In this document: positions 20,275 through 30,838 of the stretch, piece by piece
Layout: every line of letters begins with the position of its first letter
Position numbering within the stretch: the first letter of the stretch is position 1
NCBI GenBank assembly: GCA_033032865.1
Contig: JAWHQI010000739.1
Location: forward strand, 124,001 to 188,000
Reading direction: 5' to 3'
Length of the DNA stretch: 64,000 nt
From: Dactylorhiza incarnata
Taxonomy: Eukaryota > Streptophyta > Magnoliopsida > Asparagales > Orchidaceae
Position numbers and translations under genes: made by a program
Notes under the pieces: generated by a model
What the model saw: the letters and a program-made list of their open reading frames with translations, nothing else
Databases searched by the model: none
Told to the model about the DNA's origin: nothing

Positions 20275-22144
20275 TTATTCTGCCGACTTCTTCTTCTTCT
20301 TGACAGGAGAAATCGAGCCCACATCAACGTCGGGCGAATAACCTTCACTTGACGGGGAAGAATAATCCGATGAATCGCTACCACTGGACCGCCCGGTCTT
20401 ACTAGCAGAGCCAGTCGTTCCAGAGGACAAGCTGTCCTCATCATCATCATCATCATCAGCATCATCATCCGCGTCGACCTCCTCAGCGGCTCCACCACTT
20501 CTATCACCTCCTTGATGGAATACGATCTCCCTGCCCGCATCGGCTTCAGCCTCCTCGCCTACCTTGGCTTTTCCCTTCTGCCTTCGGCTGACTCTTCAAG
20601 TTGAACCTTCAGGGCAGGGAAGAGGTCGGAGAAGGTAGTACCCCCGAATCCTTCGCACAGACCGCCCCGGTCTTCCATAAGACCCAAAGCTTTGTTGATC
20701 CCTTGGGCCACATGAGGCAACACCTCGTCTTGGAAGGCCGGGTTGGTCATCTCATATTGTTTCTGCAAAAAAAAGAAAAGAAAAATAATAAATCAGGTCG
20801 CTCGGTCTGAATAAAAGAAGCCGCGTCATCATTTGTCAAACTCACCGCCACGACTTCTTGAAGCCGCACATTCTCTTCTTGAAGCCGCACATTCTCCGCG
20901 ACCTGCTCCTCGTACTTCTTCTCCAGAAATTTCTAGACAGAAACCAGCCGCCTAAATGACAAGGCCATGAAGTGATTGGCCGCGAACCCCCATGCGCCGG
21001 CTTGCGCCGCTAGCCGGGGAAGCTCTTCTTCCGGAGTCTTCATCAGCTTCTTCAAAGTCTTTCGGCCATACATAGCGGCCCCGGCGGCTAGCGCATGGCG
21101 GTTAATTTTGTCACTTCCCCATGGGGGAAGTGCAGTGGACACCCGGATGCGGCTCCCATCCCTATGCCAGAGGACAGTCGGGTTGCCCTGCAGGTCGGGC
21201 GGGTTTCCGCAGGAACGAAGAAGCTCACATTCATCAGGAGACGTCGGGCCCTCTTCCTCTGATGATGGCGACCTGTTTTGCCGCTGCCTTTTCTCCCTCT
21301 GGGTCAGAACCGGGCCGGTCGGAGTGACCGGCTTGTTCGCAGGGACGATGTGGGCAGCTGCAAGGTAAAATAAGAAGTTTAAACAAAGCAGTCCGCGCGG
21401 TCATATGCAAGCGGTCTAGAAGAACTTACTGTGCTCGGGAAGGACATCCTCTGGCTCTGAGAACAGCGGGATGTAATGATTGATGTCCAACCGCTCGTTC
21501 TCAAGAAACGTGAAGGTGTCCATCTCGATCTTTCCAACCTGGGGGATCTGGAAGGCCTCTTCCCCCCGAACTTGCGGGTTGGTTTGCAACAGCCCGAAGT
21601 TGCCTTCGAGCATTACGAACCGCTCCGACCAGTCTGAGACCTTGTTCGCCAGGTTGACGATTTTCAGTCCGTGGCATCCAAAGTAGAGGTGCCCCCTGAA
21701 AGTTGAAGTCCCCACGTCGGAGACAGCCCGCACCGAGAAGAACTTCCTGAATAGGTCAAGAGAAAAACTGGTTCGCTCGAACCGAAGGTAGGATATGAAA
21801 CTGTATATGGAGGCGATGGAGTTCGGTGGAAGTTGGCCGGGTACAACCCCGTAATGGTCGAAAATGGCTATGACTTCAAGTGGCAGCGGAAATTTGAAGC
21901 CATATTCGAAGTGGGCGACTGGGACGGCTATTTGGTGCGTATTGGAAGAGTTAATCCGCTCGTCGCGCAAAGGGAGCTGCGCGAGCAGGTTACTCCCTGC
22001 CATGTGTTTTGCGATAAATTAATCCAGTTCGCTCTGGGTGAGTCGGCACTCTGGGTGGTCCGCCGAATGAAAGGCTAAAGCCGCATCCGCTCGGACGGCT
22101 TTAACCTTAACAGGCCGCTGCGACTTGTTCTTAGATCGCGCCAT
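20275..22144 (-). pseudogene. E1 antisense gene B: PF04195-like protein, broken copy
   Basis: Exons run 22144-21430, 21357-20846 and 20762-20275, with GTAAGT and GTGAGT donors and TTGCAG/CTGCAG acceptors as in E4. The product would have the 'putative gypsy type transposon' region (FEYGFKFPLPLEVIAIFDHYG), a coiled coil at the end of exon 2 and a Ser/Asp-rich tail ending in lysines. It is closest to gene B of E4. A TAA at 22021-22019 interrupts exon 1 and a frameshift near 20575 breaks exon 3. Intron 1 contains CCGCGCGGTC at about 21393. Role unknown. Confidence 0.82.
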
Positions 22145-22176
22145 CTAGAAATCGTAAAAATGACTTCGAAGAGTCC

Positions 22177-22185
22177 CTACTTATA
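22177..22185 (-). promoter_or_regulatory. TATA box of E1 antisense gene B
   Basis: TATAAGTAG on the minus strand lies about 35 bp upstream of the ATG at 22144. Equivalents are at 27071 (E3), 37313 (E4) and 57776 (E5). Confidence 0.7.
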
Positions 22186-22497
22186 GATTTTTACGATCTG
22201 CGAATAGTAAAACTATGACACGGCTATACATTTCTAACCGCGCGGTCAATAGCCTGCATGGTTAGATTCACCAGAAAAACAAAAGAAATAAAGGAAACAG
22301 GAGCAAGCATACATCACAGATCGTGCGACCTGAAATCAGTTCGGAGAAAACACAGAAGAAACAGAACAAAAACACAACGGCCAAACAAGAACCCGCACGG
22401 GTTATTCAAATAAAAGACAAAGTAAAAAGAAGCATTGTTTAAACAAAGGCCGAATCAACAAGCCGCATTCATAATACAAATTGTTCTCAAAAGCCGG
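22186..22497. other. E1 spacer between antisense genes B and A
   Basis: No gene is visible. It contains AACCGCGCGGTC near 22236 and the upstream region of gene B. It matches 36998-37312 of E4 in reverse. Confidence 0.5.
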
Positions 22498-23979
22498 TCA
22501 CGACTGACGGTGTTCAGGGGAGACATCTTCTTTGTGAAGTCGCGCGACCTGGTCGCTGGTGGTGTTCAGAAGGGAATAAATCTGGCTGGTATGATAATGG
22601 AGATGGTTGATTGTGCTATGAAGCTGCCCGGCATCCCTTTCAACCCGCGTAGCGGCAATCATGCGGGGGATTGCGGTGGCCTCATCGATCATAGGATCAG
22701 CCGCCCGAACTGGGGGAGGATTTGAGCCTGCCCCAACAGTCGGGCGGCTAACAACCTGTATTCCATCATTCATACTTCGCCGGCCCGCAGCGACTTCCCT
22801 GGTTAACCGCAAGAATTTATCCTGGTAGTATTTCGAGTCATCCTCGAACTTGGCCGATGTTTTCTTCTCCTTCTCGAGCTGAGCGGTCAGAGTGGCGACT
22901 TTCTCCACCTTGGCTCTCTTCTCGGCCTCCACCGTAGCTCGCGCGGCCTCAAGCTGAGCCTTCAGCGCCTCTTCAGCCTTCTTCCTCGCCATTCGCTCGG
23001 CCTCCAGAGCAGTCCGAGTGCCGGCCTCCCGGTCTTCCACCTCCTTCAAGCGGGCCCTCAGATTCACCAGAACCTCCTCGAGATGCTCGAACAGTTGCGG
23101 CCCTTCTTGCGAAGTCGTCGCGCAGGTTAATATCGGGGGGACTAATGGAGGCAGGTTGGCCTCAAGGTCACCCGGCTTCACAATCTGCTCCTCGCTATCT
23201 GCAAGAGGCCGCTCGGATTATAAGAAGCAAGAGCGTACAACGCCATATACATACAAAATGGACGTAAATATAAGATCAATGCCTGGGCGCACAGGGCGCT
23301 TAGACCGTTCCGGGTCCATCCTCCGACGTTCCTCACGCCAGAGTCTCTCCGTTTTCTGCCTAGCGGAAGGGGACCAGGCCGCTAAGGGAAAGAAGCTCGG
23401 CGGCGGGTTCAGTAATTTATTACGACGAGGCCGCGGGATGAAGAAGCGGGCAGCTTTATAATCCATGGGGCGCTTACCTGGCGCAAAAGGATCAGGCCGC
23501 AGCGGCTTGTCCGAAACCCGCTCCGCCATTTCCTTCTTCACCATCATTATCTCCTCCCCGGGCATCACCGAGGGGACTTCCGCCTGAACTTTAACACTTC
23601 TCCGAGTTCCCTCGCTCTTTCTTCGACCTCCAGGGCGGTCCGGGCAGCAGCTTCTCGCTCTTCGGCCTCCGTCTGAGCGGTCTCCTCAGGCTGGGCTGTG
23701 TTATCTGTAATGGGAGCAGTTCGCTTTGAAGATATCAGGCTGTCAAGAAGTTTATCTCGCCCCATCAGCTCATCCATATCCTGAAAGATCCCATTAAGTG
23801 ATAAGCTACTTGCCGAGTCCGGGGGCAGGTCGCCCGGTTTCGCATCAGGGGTAGCAGGCGAGTCATTTACCTTAGCGGATGGAGGAGTCGCTAGGCCAAG
23901 CTCCTCTTTTAGTCGCGGATTGGTCTGGAGGAGGGACTCGGCTGGTTTCTTAAAAGCCCCCCTTTCCTTGGAGGCTAGT

Positions 23980-25371
23980 TGTTGATGCCGAAATTGTCCC
24001 CACGCCCTCGAGAAGGAATGAGAGGGGGTAGTGGTCGAGTAGCTGGTTACTTGAGTCGCAAATGAAGAGCTGAACGAGAGAAAAGAAGAGGGGGCCGCTA
24101 GCTTGCGGCGAGGCCAGACTTCGCCCGCCGCGGCAAATGCCACTCCTGCGGCGGGCTTTCCCTTTATTTAATAATCTGTATTACAGCTCGTTGTGTTTAG
24201 TACATGGAAATACAATGAATACAAGAGAGTTGCGGGTAAGAAAAGAAAGCCGTTCGGGCTGTTTGCTGAGGTCGCCCGGACAGGTCGCCCGGGCTGTTTG
24301 CTGAGGTCGCCCGGACAGGTCGCCCGGGCTGTTTGCTGAGGCCGCCCGGCCTGTTGTTGAGACCGCCCGAACTGGCAGTTAGGAGTTCGTCGGTCAGACC
24401 GCTAGTAGTTGCGGTCTGGCTATTTCTAGCCGCCAGTTTTGTCCCCCAACTTGCCTGTCCTCTGTTCATGGTCGAGGGTCCTATTTATAGGCTCTAGATC
24501 GATGTCGTCACCTCCGGTGAGCCGGTGACCGGATCCCTACCCGTGCGGTCTGAATAATGGAGACCGCCTACCCGCGCGGTCTGAAGGACGAGACCGCCTA
24601 CCCGCGCGGTCTAAAGGAGGAGGCCGCCCCTGCTGGGTCTGAAGGGGGAGGCCGCCTACCCGCGCGGTCTGAAGGACGAGACCGCCTACCCGCGCGGTCT
24701 AAAGGAGGAGGCCGCCCATGTTGGGTCTGAAGGGGGAGGCCGCCTACCCGCGCGGTCTGAACAATGGAGACCGCCTACCCGCGCGGTCTAAAGGAGGAGG
24801 CCGCCCCTACTGGGTCTGAAGGGGGAGGCCGCCTACCCGCGCAGTCTGAAGGACGAGACCGCCTACCCGCGCGGTCTAAAGGAGGAGGCCGCCCCTGCTG
24901 GGTCTGAAGGGGGAGGCCGCCTACCGGCGCGGTCTGAAGGACGAGACCGCCTACCCGCGCGGTCTAAAGGAGGAGGCCGCCCCTGCTGGGTCTGAAGGGG
25001 GAGGCCGCCTACCCGCGCGGTCTGAAGGACGAGACCGCCTACCCGCGCGGTCTAAAGGAGGAGGCCGCCCCTGCTGGGTCTGAAGGGGGAGGCCGCCTAC
25101 CTGCGCGGTCTGAAGGACGAGACCGCCTACCCGCGCGGTCTAAAGGAGGAGGCCGCCCCTGCTGGGTCTGAAGGGGGAGGCCGCCTACCCGCGCGGTCTG
25201 AAGGACGAGACCGCCTACCCGCGCGGTCTAAAGGAGGAGGCTGCCCCGGCTGGGCGACCTGAGGAAGGAGACCGCCCCTGCTGGGCGGGCAGGAGATCCC
25301 TAGCCGCATGACCTGTAGGAGAAACGCAGAAAAAATCTCCTCGAAAAGGATCGCCGATTTCTGGGTAAACA
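23980..25371 (-). mobile_element. Solo LTR (1,392 bp) of a related Tat family in gene A of E1
   Basis: It has TG...CA ends, a 5-bp duplication and no internal domain. In its own (minus) orientation: U3 with an 88-bp minisatellite, TATAAATAG (about 24483-24491 on +), a segment related to family I LTRs containing AATAAA and the GCCCGCCGC/GCGGCGGGC hairpin (24123-24156), and an end at GGCATCAACA. Solo LTRs come from recombination between the two LTRs of one element. Confidence 0.9.
24531..25260 (-). repeat. 88-bp minisatellite in the U3 of the solo LTR
   Basis: Anchors AGACCGCCTACC occur at 24591, 24679, 24768, 24856, 24944, 25032, 25120 and 25208, giving periods of 88 bp (once 89). Each unit holds two CCCGCGCGGTCT words and one CTGCTGGGTCT variant. 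It is therefore a tandem concentration of the family I word inside a promoter region. Confidence 0.93.
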
Positions 25372-26065
25372 CTAGTCTCTTGAGCTTCTTGGTTATTCGC
25401 TCGGTCACTGACCCGGTCTTCTTCCTTTTCTTCTCTTTCTTACCCGAAGCTGGGCTAACTTCTTTGGAGGGACTAGGGTAGTCGTCCACGGATAAAGGGG
25501 CACTCAGTTTGCCCGGCCTTGGAGAGTTAACCGCCTCCTCCCCCAAATCTCTGACTAGCAAGTGAGGATTCCCGGATGGGGTGATTTCCTTGTCAAACGA
25601 GTTAGCCTCGCCGACCTTCTTCGAAGGGCTACTGGAGTCAACTTTTCCAGAAGGGGCGGCCTCCCCTTTGTTCAGCGGGCTAGCAGCCAGTTGGCCAAGA
25701 TCTCTGGGAGGAATCAACGAGTCACTGGGGGGAGGCCCCGAACTGTCCGCTGCGGGCTCCGCAGGAGTCTTGGGAGTTGTTGAGTCTACTACGGACTTGG
25801 AATTATCCGCCGCGGCTTTCTCAGCCCGCTTCCTCTTTTTCCGGTCTTTCCGGTCCTGCTGTTCTTTCTCCTTTTTCGACCTCTCCGTCGATTCGCGCCT
25901 TCTACCTTCCACCTTCTTCTGATCTCCGGCGGGATCCACGCGGTCTAACACGGTGTCTAGGAAGTCCATTATTGAAGAGTTACCGGTCTTAAAAATTTCA
26001 ACCGCAGCTGGCGAGCAATATCCCGTGATTTCAGAAAAAACTCTGCAGAATGAATTCTCTGGCTC

Positions 26066-26073
26066 TCTTATAG
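26066..26073 (-). promoter_or_regulatory. TATA box of E1 antisense gene A
   Basis: TATAAGAG on the minus strand lies about 100 bp upstream of the ATG at 25969, inside the element, between gene A and the 3' LTR. The same TATAAGAGAGCC segment is at 34820 in E4. Confidence 0.65.
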
Positions 26074-26143
26074 AATTCAGGGCAAGTCGGAGCGGTCTCC
26101 CGGCTAAAGTTTATATTTTCGAAATCCTCTTGAGATTTGAAAA

Positions 26144-26156
26144 TATGCGGGGATTA
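26144..26156 (+). other. Polypurine tract of E1
   Basis: ATGCGGGGATTA lies directly before the LTR start TGTTTACC. The same tract precedes the LTRs at 49905 and 60589 and, on the minus strand, follows 34734. It would prime plus-strand DNA synthesis. Confidence 0.65.
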
Positions 26157-27000
26157 TGTTTACCCGGAAAACCGCTTCTCGGGTTGGATCATTCTCGGAC
26201 CGGGCGAACTGCTGGGTCAGGCCGCTGGGATCCAGGATCAGTGGCTCTCAGCTCAAGGTAAACAAGGCAGGATGGTCTGATGTCTTTTTCGGACCGCCCC
26301 CAAGAGTGAAGGTCGTCAAGGGCCAAAATAAGAAGGCTATCCGCGGTCTCAGGAAGGAGACCGCGCGGGTTGTGCCATAGAGATTCAAGATTCAAACCCG
26401 GAGAACAAGCCGCAGTTTCAGATCAGAGACTACCTGGGTTACCTTATGAAGATCAGCCAAGCCATGTCCAGAAGACAGACCGCGGTCTCAAGCCAGAGAC
26501 CGCTCGGTCTGAATCATTGACTTGGTCCCGGTATCTTCAGCCTCAGGTCAGACAGGTCGGAAAAGCAAGCCGCCAAGCCGCGCGGCTTCTTTCTTTTTTC
26601 TTCTTTGTGCATCCCGTCACCGCCTGCCCGTTTCTCCTGTACCCGGGCAGGTGGTTATTCTATCCCTGCCCATTCGGGCAGGCCCCCAAGCCTATAAATA
26701 GTGGGCGGCACTGTTCACAAGGCACGCACTTTCGAATCCAGGAGCTCGCTTGTTTGGGCTGAGGTCTCGAGTTTCACGTCTTGCGGACTGTCTGACCGGC
26801 CGGCTTCTCTTTTCCTGCACTTGCAGCCCGCTGTAACCACTTCTTTCTAATCAAAGGAAAGCCCGTCGCAGGAGTGGCATTTGCCGCGGCGGGCGAAGTC
26901 TGGCCTTGACCGCTGCCAGCGGTCTCATTCTTCTACACAAAAAGTAACCGGCAACCCGCAGCCTCCGGTTTCCCTCGGAGGTGCGATCTCAGACTCAACA
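26157..27000 (+). repeat. 3' LTR of E1 (844 bp)
   Basis: It starts TGTTTACCC and ends CAACA. U3 holds CCGCGCGG-type words (near 26358 and 26577), the double CCTGCCC/GGGCAGG palindrome, TATA at 26693-26700 and the hairpin at 26861-26894. Its last 400 bp match the 5' LTR with 7 mismatches. Confidence 0.95.
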
Positions 27001-27070
27001 GTGATGTACCCGTACGGGTTGACTGGTCTAGTCGTGATTTGACCCTTGCTAAGCGCAGATCAGCTGTTCC

Positions 27071-27079
27071 TATAAGTAG
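27071..27079 (+). promoter_or_regulatory. TATA box of E3 antisense gene B
   Basis: TATAAGTAG lies 43 bp upstream of the ATG at 27114, matching E1, E4 and E5. Confidence 0.7.
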
Positions 27080-27113
27080 CGCCCTTCCGAAATCTTCTTA
27101 CCAAAACTTGAAG

Positions 27114-28927
27114 ATGGGAGCAAAGCGCCAGCCGAAGCGACCTGCCAAGACTTCTGCTACCCGTTCTGAAGCCGTTGTAGCCTTTCACTCAGCAGACCTT
27201 GATGAATGCCGTTTGACAAAGGCCGAACTGGACGAATTCTTTGAGAAACATATGACTGACAGCCCGCTGCTCGCGCGGCTTCCGCTCCGTGACGAGCGGA
27301 TGAATTCTTTCGGGCCAAACCAGATCGCGATCCCAATCGACCATTTCGATTGTGGCTTCAAGTTCCCCATTTCGATTGAGCTCTCCACGATCTTTGACCA
27401 TTATGGAGTTGTACCCGGCCAAATTTCTCCTAACTCGATGGCCGGGATTTGCAGCTTCATCTCCTACCTGCGGTCTGAGAGAGTCCGCTTCTCTATGGAC
27501 CTTTTCCGGAAGATATTCTCGGTGTGGGCTATCCCAGACTCCGAGTCGAATATCTTCAAAGGCCACCTCTACTTCGGTTGTCGCGGGATGAAGATGGTCA
27601 ACCTGGCGAACAAGGTCACAGCCTAGTCGGAGAGGTACTTGATCTTCGAAGGCCGACTTGGCCTGTTGAACCCGAATCCGCAAGTGCGGCCTGAGGAGGC
27701 CTTTCAACAGGTCCCAATAAGCGAGGTCGAGAAGAAGACCTGCAAGCTTCTTGAGGATGAGCGGCTTAACATAAGCTACTACATCCCGCTACTCGCTGAG
27801 CTAGAAAATGTTCGGCCTGAAGATAGTAAGCCTTCTTTTAACCCGCTTCCGACTTTAATGTTGACCGCTCGATCTTTTGTGCTGACTCTTCCCCTTTTGT
27901 AGCCCAAGCCGTTGTCCCTGCTAACAAGCCGGTCAGCCCGACCGGTTTAGTCTTAACTCAGACGGAGAAGAGAAAGAGACAAGCCAGGAACAAGCCGGTG
28001 CCATCCGATGGGGAGGATTCGGCCTCCTCGGGCGACTTCTCCACTCTTCGCTCCTTCAGCAAGGTGAAGGATCTAAAAGGCCGCCCGGTCTTGACCTGGC
28101 ATCCGGACAGCGATGGTGTCAAGGTCTCTACTGCGCTTCCCCACTGGGCGAACGAGAAGTCGGGCCGATCTGCTGAGGCCGCCAGCATCGCCATGTTCGG
28201 CCGGCGGAACTTCAGGAGGTTGATGAAGATCCCCGAAGAAGAGCTCGCTAGGGAGGCCGCGCGGGTTGGCGCCGAGGGTCTTATCACCAATGTCTTCATG
28301 GGAATGACCTTCAAGAGGTTGATTAAAGCAAATGATCACCTAGAGAAGGAAATCGCCGAATTGAAGAAGGAGAATGTGCGGCTAAAGGAAGCCGAGTTGG
28401 TAAGCTATCACCTGGCCAGCCGTCCTTCTGAATTTTTCAGACCGCGCGGTCTCTTACCTTACTCTTTTTTGTAGGCAAAATATGATGAGACCAATCCGGT
28501 TTATCAGCAGGAACTTTTCCCTCATGTCGCCGAGGGAATCGACAATGCTTTCAACCGCCTGCGGGAGCTCAAAGCATTCGCGCCTGGTTTCGAGCATTTA
28601 ACCTTCTCGAACGCCTACCCGATTTTGCAAAAGAAGTTAGAAAAGATCAGGCGGAAAGCCAAAGGGAAGAATAAAGCCGACGGATCCAGTTCAGAGGAGA
28701 GCGACGACGAGGATGATGAGGCCGAAGAACCCGTAGCGGCTAAGAGTGGCGAAAGTGGCTCGGAGTCCGAATCCAGCGGTTCCGAAGAAGAGGCTGGGCG
28801 TAAGTCGGGCGAATTGAGCAGTTCATCCTCGTCGGGTAGCGAGGGTTACTCCCCTGACGTTTCAATTGACGGGAGCGACCACTCAAGTACTCCTGCGTCT
28901 AAGAAACTCAAGTCGGCTAATCAGTAG
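27114..28927 (+). pseudogene. E3 antisense gene B: PF04195-like protein with one nonsense codon
   Basis: Exons 27114-27825, 27903-28399 and 28475-28927 join in frame (phases 1 and 0), 553 codons plus stop. Order: basic N-terminus, 'putative gypsy type transposon' region (CGFKFPISIELSTIFDHYG), a central segment ending in a coiled coil, and a Ser/Glu/Asp-rich tail. The only break is TAG at 27624-27626 where the other copies have Trp, a G-to-A change. Intron 2 holds the full palindrome GACCGCGCGGTC (about 28440). The sequence is clearly more diverged from E1 and E4 than those are from each other, although E3 pol is very close to E4 pol. Confidence 0.85.
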
Positions 28928-30090
28928 CCGTATTTTGTTTTTTGTTTTTAATAGTCGACGGCTTGATGTTGTTAGCCGGTCGGCTTAAAATATAATGTAA
29001 AGAATGTTTTGATAATGAAATGGAAAGCTTTTTACCTGCCTATCTGTCTACCTTCTGCGACTTACTTGTGGTTGTTTGCGATCTTTTTCTGTGTTAGATC
29101 CAACCAAGTCGCGCGACTTAATATTAACTCATCCGGCTAGAATAATGATTTTCACAGGATTCCGGCAAAGTATCTATTAGAAACAGCTCATTCGCATAGC
29201 TTGCTTCCTTCAATCCGGATCAAATTAATTTGATTCATCCTGAGAAGGGGCTAACTTATTTTGAATGCATTACGACATCCCTGAAGCTGAACATAATCAA
29301 GCCGCACGGTTACTACTAGACCCTGCATACTTGCTTTCCAGGATAAAGAATGCCAAGTCATAGGAACAATCGACAAACCGAGCGGCCAGTATTTTAACTT
29401 AAGCAACTTGCAACTAGGAGTGCTGCAAGTTCCACCCTCGTGGATGTAACTGATAACCAATCGGGAGATTGAAATAACCAATCCGCGCGGCCGTACCCTG
29501 ACTTTACATAATTACTTTGCAAGATAGAATACCAAGTTGCAAAGAAATCAGTTCATATACCGTGCGATTAATATTCAATCCGAACAATTTATATGTCAGC
29601 CTGATATAATAATAACTGATAACCCGCGCGGACTAAATATATAATTTCTGCGATTGGTAGGTTTAACATTTGTAATGAAGATCACAACCGCCTGATTGAA
29701 AAGAGCCTGTAATTAGCCGAACGGATCAAATTGAGACTCATAAAGATGATAGATCAACAACCCGAATAACAAGGTCGACCGGTCATGATTATGCTTGATC
29801 CCTTGATATTTACCTTGCGACTTTTTAAAGACATCCTGTTTATTTTAAGCCGTCCGGTTTCAGTATCAGACAACCCAATAATCCTGATACCTGTTTATTT
29901 TAAACCGCCCGGTTTAAGTATTAGACAGCCCGATAATTCCGATACCTATTTATCTTAAACCGCCCGGTTTAAGTATTAGACAACCTGATAACTCCGATAC
30001 CTGTTGTAATAATATCTTTCTCGAATGTTTTATATAGCCACAAGAGGTGAATGCCTTCCTGTAGGGAAGAGAGTTAATCTACAGGCCCAG
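28928..30090. other. E3 gene-free region
   Basis: No gene is visible. CCGCGCGG or CCGCCCGGTT words are frequent (for example near 29484, 29623 and 29903), some in short tandem repeats at 29840-29990. It matches 54850-55900 of E5 in reverse and not the corresponding part of E4. Confidence 0.55.
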
Positions 30091-30477
30091 ATGACCAAGT
30101 GGGCAGGTGGGCCTCGGCGGCGAACATTGCTTTCCTCAAGTGGTCATAAGGGCTGTAGGAAAAGAAAGAACATGTACAGACTCAGATGACCAAGTGGGCA
30201 GGTGGGCCTCGGCGGCGAACATTGCTTTCCTCAAGTGGTCATAAGAGCTGTAAGTGACTCATCTGCTCTCTTGCCTAGGGTTACAAGCCGAGTTGATCAA
30301 TTGGGCAGGTGGGCCTCGGCGGCGAACATTGCTTTCCTCAGAGAGATCAACTCAGTTGTGGGCCCAACTAGGCTCCGCTTCGAGAGTACCTAAGAGTATT
30401 CGATGGTCACAGGCTATGATGATCAGTTGGGCAGGTGGGCCTCGGCGGCGAACATTGCTTTCCTCGGAAAGATCATC
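30091..30477 (-). repeat. E3 hairpin array (four units)
   Basis: Stems on the + strand: ATGACCA/TGGTCAT (30091-30097, 30141-30147; 30186-30192, 30236-30242), GAGTTGATC/GATCAACTC (30290-30298, 30345-30353) and GATGATC/GATCATC (30418-30424, 30471-30477). All four loops contain the reverse of GAGGAAAGCAATGTTCGCCG. In pol orientation the order is the same as in E1. Confidence 0.85.
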
Positions 30478-30838
30478 AAAGCTGTAACTATATCCCTTTC
30501 GGGGCACGATAGAGCCGGCAATCACCTAGACCTCCCTTGATGCAGGGGTGTGTCAGATATCGGCCGGGATCCAAAGTTCTGAAGACCACCGCAGCGGAAT
30601 TGGCAAGCTACCACTACACGTGTGCGAAAACTCCCCGCATCACATGGTCTTGGTGGGTTTTACGCTATGACTACAATCCGAGGGCTTTCGAGCAGAATTT
30701 GGCGATGTCTCAGAGGTTCAGGGAGTGAGATATGTATATATATATATATTCATATGTAGAGCATCATTAGACAAGGAGAAGTGTCAGTATAGGACTTTTT
30801 ATTCAATATCAAGAAATATAAATAATGAAAAAGGTATT
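30478..30838 (-). other. E3 conserved non-coding segment between pol and array
   Basis: It corresponds to 18483-18839 of E1 and 40760-41119 of E4. It includes a short AT dinucleotide run near 30733-30750. No gene is visible. Confidence 0.5.

Larger units (their letters stand above)
23975..25376. repeat. Target-site duplications of the solo LTR (23975-23979 and 25372-25376)
   Basis: CTAGT flanks 23980-25371 on both sides. Removing the insert and one copy restores contiguity of gene A with the corresponding E4 sequence near 35513. Confidence 0.92.
22498..25969 (-). pseudogene. E1 antisense gene A: lysine-rich coiled-coil protein, split by a solo LTR
   Basis: The ATG at 25969 gives MDFLD...VLDRVD, as in E4. 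Basic nuclear-signal-like clusters follow (KDRKKRKR, KKEKKRKK). The frame is cut at 25372 by a 1,392-bp solo LTR and resumes at 23974. A 1-nt deletion near 23588 shifts it; the conserved RFFIPRP segment follows (about 23440). An intron lies about 23270-23190. The last exon (to 22498) is a long alanine/glutamate-rich coiled coil and a conserved tail ending TSDQVARLHKED. No enzymatic motif is visible. The family is defined here only by comparison with E4 and E5. Confidence 0.8.
1..27000 (+). mobile_element. E1: family I Tat-type Ty3/Gypsy element (5' end outside window)
   Basis: Order on the + strand: partial 5' LTR (1-400), gag-pol (453-18482, split by E2), hairpin array (18840-19230), antisense gene B (20275-22144), antisense gene A (22498-25969, split by a solo LTR), polypurine tract and 3' LTR (26157-27000). 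Without E2 and the solo LTR the visible part is about 13.2 kb. The aligned 400 bp of the two LTRs have no indel and I count 7 mismatches, so E1 is older than E2 and E4. The right flank starts GTGAT; the left target duplication lies outside the window. The right flank is the upstream region of gene B of E3, so E1 most likely inserted into E3. Confidence 0.93.

Noticed and set aside
24531..25260. Regular repeats that could suggest a CRISPR array
   Set aside because: The 88-bp units are continuous without unique spacers, lie in an LTR of a plant retrotransposon, and no cas genes are present.
30202..30487. Small frames with repeated WAGGPRRRTLL peptides (also 40484-40769)
   Set aside because: They are translations of the hairpin-array loops; they are short, lack a promoter, and are not kept in E1 and E5.
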